64,000 nucleotides of DNA, from assembly GCA_034421295.1 (NCBI GenBank), contig DAOUKM010000010.1, positions 33,162-97,161 of the forward strand, read 5' to 3'. The stretch is from CAUZIR01 sp034421295. Lineage in GTDB: Bacteria; Chloroflexota; Dehalococcoidia; Lucifugimonadales; UBA2962. Numbering within the stretch: the first letter of the stretch is position 1; each line of letters starts with the position of its first letter. The position numbers and the translations under genes are program-made. Of the stretch, positions 54,015 through 62,803 are shown piece after piece. The notes under the pieces were generated by a model. That model saw nothing but the letters and a program-made list of their open reading frames with translations, did no database searches and was not told the DNA's origin.

Positions 54015-54228
54015 CATCCTCGATGGGACCTCCGGCCTGGCGGGAGGCAGAACATGGGCCGGAGCGGGCAAGGACACTCCGGCACAGCGTCCGGCCAAGC
54101 CCGCGCGGGTCAGAACCATCGCCGAAATCGATCCGCTATCGGTCGATTCTCGATCTCGCACTGGCAGGAGTGGCAGCCGAATTCGCCGGGGCCCTACCCC
54201 ACCCTGACCCGCGACGTTCAAGCAATAG

Positions 54229-56175
54229 ATGAAGTTTGCAGTATCGATACTGGCTCTGCTGATTGCCGCCACGCTGTCGGCGGCCTGCGGCGGAGGGGAG
54301 CCGACCGAACCGGCAATGACCCCAACGGCTAGCCCGACACTCATGCCCGTGCCGACTCCCGAGCCCACGGCTGCGGCTGCGCCCACGCACACGCCAGCTC
54401 CCGAGCCCACGGCCACATCCACGCCTGAGCCCGCACCTGAAAAGCCGCCAACCCCTGCAATCGGGACCGACGAATACCTCGGGGACTGCAGGGGAGAGAC
54501 GCTCGGGCTGGTCGCGGCGCTGGACATCGACCTTATGCAGCCGGAGGGCGGCGCTCCCGTGACATGGACCGAATTCGCCCGGACACTCGACGCGGCCCTT
54601 AACACCTACGGAGGTCTGGAGCCACCGGCCGAACTCGGCACATTCCACGCCGCTCACCTGGATGTACTGCGCAGCCTTCGGGATGCGGCCCGCGCCCGTC
54701 CGGGAGCAAGCTCGGTCTCCGGTGACCTGCTGGCTCTCGTATCGGACGTGATCATTCCCGAACTGCTTGAGCATGGACTCGGCGCCGAAATAGCCGAGGG
54801 ACAGGAGCTAGTTCTCGAGCGGATCGTCCAGGGGAGATTCGCAGAGTTCTTCGGACCTGCGTTCATGGCAGCCTTGCTGGCAGAGGAGGAGGCCATGGAG
54901 GCGCTTTCTGCCGGGTCCCGGGCGGCCGTGGAGCGCTCGGGCTGCTACCTGGCATTCTCACCCTTCGAGATTGACGCACCGGCGGACCTTCTGGCACCGG
55001 ACATTGTCGTAGTTGACGACGACCACGGCGACTCACCCGAGGAGGCGACTCGAATCGGCGTCGGTGATGAGATTCGGGGCAGCCTGGACCACGCGGGGGA
55101 TCTGGATTTCTTCGAATTCGTGGTCCGGGAAGGCATGATCTTCCGGATCGATGTCGAACCCGAAGATCCCCGGGAAGGCGTGGTCGCCGCGCTCTTCGAC
55201 TCCCGGGGCGAACTGCTCGCGGACAACGAGGACATCGGGCCGGTCCCCATAGAGTGGCGGGCGGTCCTATCGGGCAGCTACTACGCTGCGGTCGGCGGCG
55301 AGGGCATCGGCAGATACGCTATTTCAGTCACCTGGCCTGAGGATGGGGAAGTCACCGCCTGCGAGGAGACCGGACTGGTAACGGGCACGGTCACGTACCG
55401 GGAGCGGATCGCACTCACGCCCGGCGCCGCCGTCGAGATCGAGCTCAGGGACGTCTCGCATCAGGACGCCCATGCCCCGCTCATCGCCAGCCAGACCATA
55501 TTCAGCCCCGGCCAGGTCCCCATCGGGTTCACGGTCGAATATCGCTGCGAGCACATAGACCCCCGCAATACCTACTCGATAACCGCCCGGATCATCGAGT
55601 CAGACGGCCGCCTCGCCTTCATCAACGACACGGCCTACGAGGTGATCACCCGCCAGAATCCCGACAGGGTGGACATGGTTCTCGTGATGGTCGAGCCGCC
55701 ACCCGACGTGGTCGACGTATCGGCGACGCCAATGCCGGTGAGCGAAACCGAAGAGACTCGGATAAAGGCGGAACTGGCGGACCGTTCTTTCCGCCAGTTC
55801 GAGCCCTCAAGGGACGCGAGCCCCAGGAGAGCCGTCATCATCGACTTCTTCAACGGAATCAGCATCTGGGCGCAGTATGCGGAGGGCGACCATGCCCTCA
55901 GGGAGTGGGAGATAGCCTCTGGCGACTACAGAATCGAAAAGTATGGAGACGGGTCTGAGATCACGATCCGCCTTGACCAGCCGAGGTCGTTCCAGCTTCT
56001 GCCCACCGAGTGCGAGGGCTGCATAGAGGCGGATGGATTCACTGTTTCCATCAGGGACGTCTTCGACAGCGAAAAGATGTCCTTCAGGTTGTACGACCCG
56101 AGCGGCACCCTGCCAGCGCCGTTCCCGGTCTTCGGTTCTTGGACGCGATTTCAGGAAGACATCTACTTCGAATAG
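54229..56175 (+). CDS. Large multidomain lipoprotein (PPC-like and YbaY-like domains)
   Basis: The 648-residue protein has a lipobox (LSAACGGG) and a 60-residue Pro/Thr/Glu linker. A helical domain spans about 85-240, and a pre-peptidase C-terminal-like beta domain about 250-375 (DDHGDSPEEATRIGVGDEIR, GDLDFFEFVVREGM, GSYYAAVGGEGIGRYAISV). A YbaY-like beta domain follows at about 385-490 (LVTGTVTYRERIALTPGA, VEIELRDVS, YSITARIIE). The last 150 residues hold META-like or unknown strands. It is surface-exposed, and the function is unknown. Domain names are by pattern only. Confidence 0.75.
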   Translation: MKFAVSILALLIAATLSAACGGGEPTEPAMTPTASPTLMPVPTPEPTAAAAPTHTPAPEPTATSTPEPAPEKPPTPAIGTDEYLGDCRGETLGLVAALDIDLMQPEGGAPVTWTEFARTLDAALNTYGGLEPPAELGTFHAAHLDVLRSLRDAARARPGASSVSGDLLALVSDVIIPELLEHGLGAEIAEGQELVLERIVQGRFAEFFGPAFMAALLAEEEAMEALSAGSRAAVERSGCYLAFSPFEIDAPADLLAPDIVVVDDDHGDSPEEATRIGVGDEIRGSLDHAGDLDFFEFVVREGMIFRIDVEPEDPREGVVAALFDSRGELLADNEDIGPVPIEWRAVLSGSYYAAVGGEGIGRYAISVTWPEDGEVTACEETGLVTGTVTYRERIALTPGAAVEIELRDVSHQDAHAPLIASQTIFSPGQVPIGFTVEYRCEHIDPRNTYSITARIIESDGRLAFINDTAYEVITRQNPDRVDMVLVMVEPPPDVVDVSATPMPVSETEETRIKAELADRSFRQFEPSRDASPRRAVIIDFFNGISIWAQYAEGDHALREWEIASGDYRIEKYGDGSEITIRLDQPRSFQLLPTECEGCIEADGFTVSIRDVFDSEKMSFRLYDPSGTLPAPFPVFGSWTRFQEDIYFE

Positions 56176-56307
56176 CCGGAAGGTGTCTTATGCGGGTGTG
56201 CAGGCCGTCGCAGGATGCAGCGGGACGGCGACGGCGATGGCATGGCCGCGTACATTGAACATTGAAACGGCCCGCACGATATGCCCGGAGCGGTAGATAC
56301 GGACTGG

Positions 56308-56844
56308 CTAGAACCTCGCCACTATCTTCTCTAGCGTGTTCCAGTTCCGCGCGGTGGCTATCAAGCCGAAGTGCTTTTCGAGATAGGAATACGACAGGCG
56401 CATCGCCTTGACACCCTCCGGTGTCCACACGTAGGCCTCCGAGCCATGGACGTGTATGAGCTCTGGCTCGTAGTTGACTGCAAGGAGAGATTGGACGGAC
56501 CCGGCAGGCGGCTCCTCAGACATGAAGTTGACCAGATAGCGTGACCCATCGTCGGCCACGCTGCCAAGAGGATTTAACTCGAGCACGGCTTTCACCTGCT
56601 CAGCCGTTCGAGCCAAGCAGGGTACGTTTACACCAAACTCATCGGCCATCAGCCTCTCTACCGCGGAGGACAGTCCGGCTGCGTCGGCACAGTCGCTGGT
56701 GAGGATGACGTTCCCGCTCTGGAGGATCGTCACCGGATCGACGTAACCGGCTTCGGTAAGCTTCGACCGTAGCTCGGCCATCGGCACCCTGTTTCGAGTT
56801 CCGACGTTTATTCCTCGCGGCATCACCAGGTACCGACCACTCAT
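56308..56844 (-). CDS. DUF1697-family protein
   Basis: The start at ATG 56844 forms an ATGA overlap with the stop of the DUF3224-like gene upstream, so it was preferred over the in-frame ATG at 56868. The 178-residue protein shows the family's RGINVGTRNRVPMAELR, SGNVILTS, VERLMADEF and the C-terminal RNWNTLEKIVAR. DUF1697 proteins are small cytoplasmic proteins of unknown function. It is the last gene of a minus-strand group. Confidence 0.85.
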   Translation of the reverse strand: MSGRYLVMPRGINVGTRNRVPMAELRSKLTEAGYVDPVTILQSGNVILTSDCADAAGLSSAVERLMADEFGVNVPCLARTAEQVKAVLELNPLGSVADDGSRYLVNFMSEEPPAGSVQSLLAVNYEPELIHVHGSEAYVWTPEGVKAMRLSYSYLEKHFGLIATARNWNTLEKIVARF

Positions 56845-57295
56845 GGCTCTTTGCAAGACAGAGCGCACGAGCGTTTCCCGTCGCTGCTGTCGATCTCCAG
56901 CGTGCCCGAAATGCCCGTCGGCTCACCGGTGAGTGAATAGGGCAAGATCGTCACCGAAAGCTCGAGGATCCCATTCTCACTTGCCCGCTGTGCCGAAGCA
57001 CGAAGGTGCCCGGGTACCCGCCATCCATCCCCGCAAATTGCTCGATGGCAACACAGTCGACCGAGCCCTCAGTACCGATGCAGGCGGTCACCATATGGGC
57101 ATCGGTCGTTCCGGTCACGGCGCCTGAGAGCTCCCAGCACACGACATTCGGGTTGAGTTCACTTCCGTCCCGCTCGATGAATGGAGGTTCGGCTTCGCTT
57201 GTGGCATCGAGGTACCGCCGGCAACGGCCATGCGAGCCTTCCCGGGTGCCTTTGAGATCCGGCCGCGAGTGAGCGAATCGACATGCCCACCACAT
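56841..57295 (-). pseudogene. Frameshifted DUF3224-like gene
   Basis: The protein sequence crosses two frames. One reads to PGTFVLRHSGQVR and then a stop near 56951. The other reads from NGILELSVTILPYSLTGEPT to the end at 56841, with ISGTLEID and a C-terminal SCALSCKEP. The GTFVLRHSG, then VxPxSLTGEPTGISGTLEI order matches DUF3224. The shift lies at about 56970-56990. The start is uncertain; ATG 57295 avoids overlap with the ABC-F gene. It could be a sequencing error, because the frame after the shift still looks intact and the stop overlaps the DUF1697 start. Confidence 0.5.
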
Positions 57296-57305
57296 ACAGC
57301 AAGTC

Positions 57306-58982
57306 TTACAGGCCGGCCTGCGCGCGTCCAGACCGTAAGCTGTCAAGCTCGAGCCGGTCCGCGTATCGGTGCACGGCGTCATCTTCCATCGCCCAGATTC
57401 CCGTGGCAAGACGGTCGACTAGGGCCCGGTCATGGACGGCCATGAGCACCGTTCCCGGGAATGCCTCCAGGGCCTCCTCGAATCGCTCTCTGGAAGGGAT
57501 GTCCAGGTGGTTGACCGGTTCATCCAGCACCAGGAAATTGGCCCCCTCGAGCACGAGCCTGGCAAGCATCAGCCTGGACCGCTGGCCGTAGCTCAGGCTT
57601 TGCGCAGGCAGCAGCGGTTCGTCTCCTTCAAAGAGGTAGAGGTTGAGCATCGTCCTGGCCTCGGTCTCCGTCACGTCGACCGCCCGTCGAACCATGTCCA
57701 TCGCCGACATGGACCAGTCCAGACCCGACTGGTCCTGCGGCATGTAGCCGACCCTGACGTTCGTCCCGATCCGTACCGAGCCCGCCTGCGGGGTCAGGTG
57801 GCCGACCACGATCTTAAGGAGGGTGGACTTGCCGCAGCCGTTCGGACCCACCAGCACGATGCGTTCACCATGCTCGAGAACCAGGTCGACGTTCCGAAAC
57901 AGCCAGGGGCCGCCGAATGAGTGGCCGGCATTCTCCAGCATCAACACCCGCGAACCGCCACGCGGCATGCGGCCAAAGTCCAGCTTCATCGTCGACGTTT
58001 TCTTCGGCCGTTCGACCCGGTCGGGGGACGAGAGGATTCGCTCCAGCCTGCTCTCCTGGGCCTTAGCCTTCCTGGCGACCTTCTTGGCGCGCGCCCGGTA
58101 GAAGTCGTGGGTGGTGGAGCTCTCGGTGCGCAGCGCAGCCTGCTTTTTTCGGGCGACCTGCTGCCGCAGTCTTTTCTCTTCCGCTTCCTGATCCTTCCAG
58201 ACCGCCGTTTGCTTTTCCAGTTCCCGCTCCTTTGTTTGGAGGTAGTCGGTATAGCTACCGGGATAGGCAGCAAGGCCCGGTACCCCGGCGTTAAGCTCCA
58301 GGATGCGATCAAAGACGCTGTCCAGAAATGCACGGTCGTGAGATGCGACCAGCGCTGCCCCTTCGTACGAGGAGAGCCAGGACTGGAGCCACCGGAGCGC
58401 CTCAATGTCCAGGTGGTTGGTCGGCTCGTCCAGCAGCAACACGCCGGGGCTGCACGCCAGTACGCCAGCAAGGCCGGCCCGCGTACGCTGGCCTCCGCTC
58501 AGCGTGGAAAGCGGCGTGTCCCCGGAGAGCGCTCCAAGTCCAAGCCCCTCGAGCACGGCGCCCATCTGCTGCTCAATACCGTATCCGCCCCGCGCTTCGA
58601 ACTCGTCGGTTGCGCGGCTATACCGTTCGATCATGGCGTCCAGTGCCGGGCCGGAAGACTGGGCCATCTCCCGTTCGATTCGCAGAAGTTCGGCCTGCGC
58701 CTCTGCATATGCGGCGAGGCCGCGCCGGACGAGGCCGCCGAGCGTCAGGGACGAATCGGCCTCAAACCCCTGCGGCAACATGGCGCAGGATTCGCCACCT
58801 CCCTGAACTACCTGTCCTCCGTCCGGCCGCTCCACGCCGGCGATGATGCGCAGCAGCGTCGACTTGCCGGAACCGTTAGGTCCTATGAGACCTACGCGCT
58901 CTCCCGGATTGACTACGACCGAAACGTCCTCCAGGACGACCTGGGGGCCGTAACGCTTGGAAATGTTCACTACATGGAGCAT
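57306..58982 (-). CDS. ABC-F family ATP-binding protein
   Basis: The protein of about 558 residues starts at ATG 58982, where MLHVVNISKRYG begins the first cassette. It has two ABC domains without membrane segments: Walker A GPNGSGKST and GPNGCGKST, signatures LSGGQRTRAGL and LSYGQRSRLML, Walker B LLLDEPTNHLD and LVLDEPVNHLD. A Lys/Arg-rich interdomain linker with coiled coil lies about residues 230-320. ABC-F proteins act on ribosomes in translation or antibiotic protection. A C-terminal Uup-type coiled-coil domain is absent. Confidence 0.9.
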   Translation of the reverse strand: MLHVVNISKRYGPQVVLEDVSVVVNPGERVGLIGPNGSGKSTLLRIIAGVERPDGGQVVQGGGESCAMLPQGFEADSSLTLGGLVRRGLAAYAEAQAELLRIEREMAQSSGPALDAMIERYSRATDEFEARGGYGIEQQMGAVLEGLGLGALSGDTPLSTLSGGQRTRAGLAGVLACSPGVLLLDEPTNHLDIEALRWLQSWLSSYEGAALVASHDRAFLDSVFDRILELNAGVPGLAAYPGSYTDYLQTKERELEKQTAVWKDQEAEEKRLRQQVARKKQAALRTESSTTHDFYRARAKKVARKAKAQESRLERILSSPDRVERPKKTSTMKLDFGRMPRGGSRVLMLENAGHSFGGPWLFRNVDLVLEHGERIVLVGPNGCGKSTLLKIVVGHLTPQAGSVRIGTNVRVGYMPQDQSGLDWSMSAMDMVRRAVDVTETEARTMLNLYLFEGDEPLLPAQSLSYGQRSRLMLARLVLEGANFLVLDEPVNHLDIPSRERFEEALEAFPGTVLMAVHDRALVDRLATGIWAMEDDAVHRYADRLELDSLRSGRAQAGL

Positions 58983-59561
58983 GGTCAACCCTCGGCTGCG
59001 GCTTGGTCCGGGCATATCCCACGCGAGGGCCAGGGAGTCGGAGGGGCTGAAGCGCCATCCGGACGACTTGAGGCTTCCACCGCGATGAGACCGGTGGGCA
59101 CTGCCATGACACGGGGAACTCACTAGGTACCTGGAACCCGTTGGATAAGGCTCTGGAATTCCGAGTGACCGTGCGGTGGCAGTTAGCTGATCCTCAAGGG
59201 ATGGCGGCTCCTTGCAGTTTGGTAGAAGCTGCCCGCACTAGGTGTGCGGTAGCTCCTCTAGGCACGGAACAAGCGTAGCACCTAGGTATCGCTCCTGGGA
59301 AAGCGGCGCCAGAAATCGTCGCGCACCTGAGCGGACCTCCGGAATCGCCTGCGGGAAGGGCTGTTGCCGACCTCAAGGACCTTGGTCGCAACTTCGTTCA
59401 GCGCATCGACATCATGGGGACAGAGGCTAGGGAGACCAATACCATCGCAATGAACCGCCACGAGTGGTAGCGCTCTTCGCCGAAGAGCCATGACACGTGC
59501 CGGAGGGGATCGCGGCTACGAAGGTGATCCTTCGGGAGACCCCGGGCTGATCACACCTTTT
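58983..59561. other. Gap upstream of zinc operon
   Basis: About 580 bases lie between divergent genes. Short open frames have no protein-like pattern. I see no repeat or hairpin of note before the promoter region at 59562. Confidence 0.5.
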
Positions 59562-59592
59562 CTATTGATATGGAATCTCAATAGGATATTAT
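59562..59592 (+). promoter_or_regulatory. Promoter with overlapping inverted repeat (candidate metal-responsive operator)
   Basis: TTGATA (59565-59570) and TATTAT (59587-59592), 16 bases apart, form a good sigma-70-type promoter. A perfect inverted repeat, CTATTGA at 59562-59568 and TCAATAG at 59578-59584 with a 9-base spacer, covers the -35 element and spacer. The predicted transcript starts about 68 bases before the zinc-binding protein gene. Repression by a Zur-, MntR- or DtxR-like dimer at adequate metal is inferred. Confidence 0.55.
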
Positions 59593-59666
59593 GCTTACGC
59601 ACTATGCCTAACCTGTTCCGAGGGTGCTTTGCATATTCCTAAGGAAGACAAATAACCAAAATTCTG

Positions 59667-62042
59667 ATGATACATAGTCGCAGTGTTGACTTTAGACACC
59701 TAGCGCAGACTATGGCTGCGGGTATTGTCGTATTCGCTATGGCTTTCCTAGTTGCCTGCGGGGACGGCGAAGACACGCAAACAACGGAAGTTCCGCAGCC
59801 CACTGCAGCATCTACCAGCGCCGATACCGCGACGCCCTCACCCTCCGACCCTGTTGATAGTAAGGAGACATCCGCGCCCTCCGGGCCGAAGGTCCAGGTT
59901 GTGACTACTACCAGCTTTGTGGCCGATTGGGCTCGCGTGGTAGGTGGAGACAGGGTAGAGGTCTTCAGCCTGCTACCGGTGGGCGGCGATCCGCACACAT
60001 TCCTGCCAGGAGCCCGCGACGTCGCCAAGGTAGCAGACGCGGATATCGTGCTAACTGTCGGTCTCGAACTGGAGGCCGATTGGCTGGAAGAACTGCTGCA
60101 CAACGCCAGTGCAGATGAGTCCAAGATCGTCGCGCTTGGCGAAAGCGTCGATCCCATCGAGTTCGGCGTGGCCGCTATGCATGACGATCACGAGGACGAG
60201 CACGGCCATGAGGACGAAGGTGATGACCACCGCGACGATGGCCACGGCCACGATGACGAGATGACCATAGGCCGGCTGCTCGTCTCGGACGCGCTTGAAG
60301 CGCATCTGTCCGTCATCGATCTCTCGACGGGGGAAGTTGACAGAGGGCTGTTTGAAGTCGCGGCGCCTCGCGCGACCGTTCGCCCCAGCCCCAGCCACCG
60401 ATTCGGCGTGGTCCTCGCCCGCGGACCAGAAGACGACGACGACCGGATTCACATCTTCGATGGCGGCATCTACCTGGCATTGCATGATGACCACTACGAT
60501 CTGGTCAAGGAGCCGGTCTCAAGGCATTCCCTGGAGATCGCGGAAGAGGCGCCGATTCACTATGTCAACAGCCACGGCTGGACGGCGATCTTCGCCGACG
60601 ACCACGGTCACGTGATTCTGATCAATGAAGAGGCGCTCGCCACATCCCGGGGCGACTACGAGCCCATCGTGCTGGAGGCAGGACCTCAACACGGCGCTGC
60701 CATCGTCGTCTTTGACGACCACGTCATCGTGACGTCCAACAATCCCGATTACCCCGACAACTCGGACGACAGTTTGCCCGTCGGGGCTGAAGTTCGAACG
60801 TTCGACGACGAAGTGGTCTACGATGCCAGTAACCGCTCCTGCCCTGGCATGCACGGTGAGGCCCACAATGATCATGGCGTAACCCTGGGATGCGACGGCG
60901 GCGTGCTCTTCATTCACGCTCACGACGGCGAGTACGAGCACGAGTTCATCTCCAATCCTACGGAGATGCGCGAAGGCTCTCGGATAGGGTCGGTTTACGG
61001 CCACCATCACGTCGAGCACTTCTTCGGCAAGGCCTTTTACTTCGACGGTCAGGACTTTGTAGACGACGGCATCTGGCTGATCGACGCGGCCCGCGCCGAG
61101 ATGCGGCAGGTGTTAAGCGAACCCAGCACCGACTCCGCGTTCTCAAGCGACGGAGAGATCTTCTACGTCCTCGGTTCTGACGGCGTGCTCCATGCCCTCG
61201 ATGGGCATGACGGCGATCTGATTGAGACCATGGAGTTGGTCGGGCCAGGTGAGGCTGGTAATCCCGCGTTCATCGTCGTAGGCGAAATGCTATACGTCGC
61301 CGACCCGAATAGCGGTCATGTCCTCGGTGTCCACCTCGAACACATGGAGATCGAAGAGGAATGGGATGTCGGCGGCGCGCCGTCGAGCCTGGCCTTCGTG
61401 GGAGTCGCCGAGTCGCACGACGAGCACGAGGTCGAGCATATGCACGAGGACGAGCATGAGGATGAGCACATGCACGAGGACGAGCACGAGGACGAGCACG
61501 GGCACGCCCACGGCATTTACGATCCTCACTTCTGGTTCGATCCGATCAGGGTGAAGATCGCCATCAACGAGATAGCCGCCCGGCTTTCGACCATAGACCC
61601 CAACAACGCGAGCGTCTACTTCCAGAACGCCTCGGAGTATGGGGAAGAGCTCGACGAACTTCACGCCTGGATCCAAGAGCAGGTCGGTGCGGTGGAGCCG
61701 CAGCGCAGACTGCTGGTTACATCACACGACAGCCTCTCTTACTTTGCGGCGGCCTATGGATTCAAGGTAGTTGGCCTGGTCATACCGTCTCTTGCAACCC
61801 ACGTGGAGCCCTCGGCCGAACACATTGCGGATCTGGTTGACGTGATCCGCGAACATGGGGTGCCGGCCGTATTTGGCGAAACGACGGTCAGTGAAAGGCT
61901 GGCCCAAGCGGTAGCAAGGGAGACCGGCGCAGAACTGGTCCAACTCTATTCGGGCTCACTTGGGGAAGAGGGCAGCGGCGCTGACACGTACCTTGGCATG
62001 GTCCGAACCAACGTTGAGCGCATCGTTGGAGCCCTGAAGTGA
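59667..62042 (+). CDS. Zinc ABC transporter binding protein with inserted AztD-like propeller
   Basis: This is a 791-residue lipoprotein with C31 in the lipobox FLVAC. Residues about 75-168 are the N-lobe of a cluster A-I (ZnuA/AztC/TroA) binding protein, with ligand H110 in GDPHTF. A His/Asp/Glu tract spans 171-198. Residues about 199-575 resemble the AztD zinc metallochaperone propeller (LLVSDALEAHLSVIDLSTGE, IHIFDGG, GWTAIFADDHGHV, DDGIWLIDAA). A second His-rich tract spans 584-615. The C-lobe resumes at 618 with DPHFWFDP (H621), TSHDSL (H687) and FGETT (E738). Normal binding proteins have about 300 residues; here a second protein is inserted at the His-rich loop. It presumably collects and loads zinc in one chain. 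Confidence 0.85.
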   Translation: MIHSRSVDFRHLAQTMAAGIVVFAMAFLVACGDGEDTQTTEVPQPTAASTSADTATPSPSDPVDSKETSAPSGPKVQVVTTTSFVADWARVVGGDRVEVFSLLPVGGDPHTFLPGARDVAKVADADIVLTVGLELEADWLEELLHNASADESKIVALGESVDPIEFGVAAMHDDHEDEHGHEDEGDDHRDDGHGHDDEMTIGRLLVSDALEAHLSVIDLSTGEVDRGLFEVAAPRATVRPSPSHRFGVVLARGPEDDDDRIHIFDGGIYLALHDDHYDLVKEPVSRHSLEIAEEAPIHYVNSHGWTAIFADDHGHVILINEEALATSRGDYEPIVLEAGPQHGAAIVVFDDHVIVTSNNPDYPDNSDDSLPVGAEVRTFDDEVVYDASNRSCPGMHGEAHNDHGVTLGCDGGVLFIHAHDGEYEHEFISNPTEMREGSRIGSVYGHHHVEHFFGKAFYFDGQDFVDDGIWLIDAARAEMRQVLSEPSTDSAFSSDGEIFYVLGSDGVLHALDGHDGDLIETMELVGPGEAGNPAFIVVGEMLYVADPNSGHVLGVHLEHMEIEEEWDVGGAPSSLAFVGVAESHDEHEVEHMHEDEHEDEHMHEDEHEDEHGHAHGIYDPHFWFDPIRVKIAINEIAARLSTIDPNNASVYFQNASEYGEELDELHAWIQEQVGAVEPQRRLLVTSHDSLSYFAAAYGFKVVGLVIPSLATHVEPSAEHIADLVDVIREHGVPAVFGETTVSERLAQAVARETGAELVQLYSGSLGEEGSGADTYLGMVRTNVERIVGALK
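61440..61499 (+). repeat. 30-bp tandem repeat coding His/Glu/Asp tract
   Basis: A 30-base unit beginning ATGCACGAGGACGAGCA at 61440 recurs at 61470. It encodes MHEDEHEDEH-like decapeptides within the second metal-binding tract of the zinc-binding protein. Copies differ at third positions only, so the repeat is kept by protein-level selection or is recent. Confidence 0.8.
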
Positions 62043-62794
62043 ACTCCGGCGCAAAATCACATAGCGCGAGCGTGTCGCTTCAGGACGTGACCGTCGAGCT
62101 TGGCGGTCACACGGCCCTGATCAACGTGACCTTCGACGTGGGCGCAGGCACCCTGATGGGTGTAGTGGGACCGAACGGGGCCGGCAAGAGCACGCTGTTC
62201 AATGCAATTGCCGGGCTCCTCCCCGTTCGTCAGGGGAAGGTAACACTGGGCAGCGCAGACCAACGGCGCGGGTCACTGGCCTATGTGCCACAACGTGAAA
62301 GCGTCAACTGGCGATTTCCTGTAACCGTGCAGGACGTGGTAATGATGGGCCGTTGCTGCAGACTGGGATGGTTCCGCCGGCCGGGGAAGAGAGACCGGGA
62401 GCTTGTAAGGGCCTGCTTGGGACGTGTGGGCCTGTGGGACCATCATTCTGCCCTGATGACGGAGCTTTCTGGAGGCCAGAGGCAGAGGGTCTTCGTCGCC
62501 AGGGCTCTGGCCCAGGAAGCAAGCGTGCTCCTGTTGGATGAGGCCTTCAGTGGAGTTGACCTCGCCGCACAAGAGGACCTCATCGGGGTTCTCAAGGCGC
62601 TGCGGGACGAGGGGCGCATAATCCTGCTGGCCACCCACGACCTGACCAACCTTGCCGGTCGCTTTGACGAGGTGCTTTGCCTGAACCGCCACGTATGCGC
62701 CTGCGGCCCTCCCGGCCGGGTGTTCACCTCACAGGTCCTGGAGGAGATGTACGGATCCCACGGCGTCCAGTTCACAGCGCATCAGGAGCGGTAG
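62039..62794 (+). CDS. Metal ABC transporter ATP-binding protein
   Basis: The 251-residue ATPase energises zinc or manganese import (ZnuC/AztA-like). It has Walker A GPNGAGKST, the Q-loop region VPQRESVNWRFPVTVQDVV typical of the metal-import subgroup, signature LSGGQRQRV, Walker B LLLDEAFSGVD, and the switch His in LATHDL. The GTG start overlaps the stop of the binding-protein gene by 4 bases, so the two are translationally coupled. Confidence 0.93.
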   Translation: MNSGAKSHSASVSLQDVTVELGGHTALINVTFDVGAGTLMGVVGPNGAGKSTLFNAIAGLLPVRQGKVTLGSADQRRGSLAYVPQRESVNWRFPVTVQDVVMMGRCCRLGWFRRPGKRDRELVRACLGRVGLWDHHSALMTELSGGQRQRVFVARALAQEASVLLLDEAFSGVDLAAQEDLIGVLKALRDEGRIILLATHDLTNLAGRFDEVLCLNRHVCACGPPGRVFTSQVLEEMYGSHGVQFTAHQER

Positions 62795-62803
62795 CATGGC
62801 AAC

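Noticed and set aside
57921..59126. 401-codon plus-strand open frame over the ABC-F gene
   Set aside because: Antisense of both ABC cassettes; low-complexity peptide.
61430..61510. CRISPR-like or non-coding repeat
   Set aside because: The repeats are in frame and encode a His/Glu/Asp metal-binding tract; there are no spacers.
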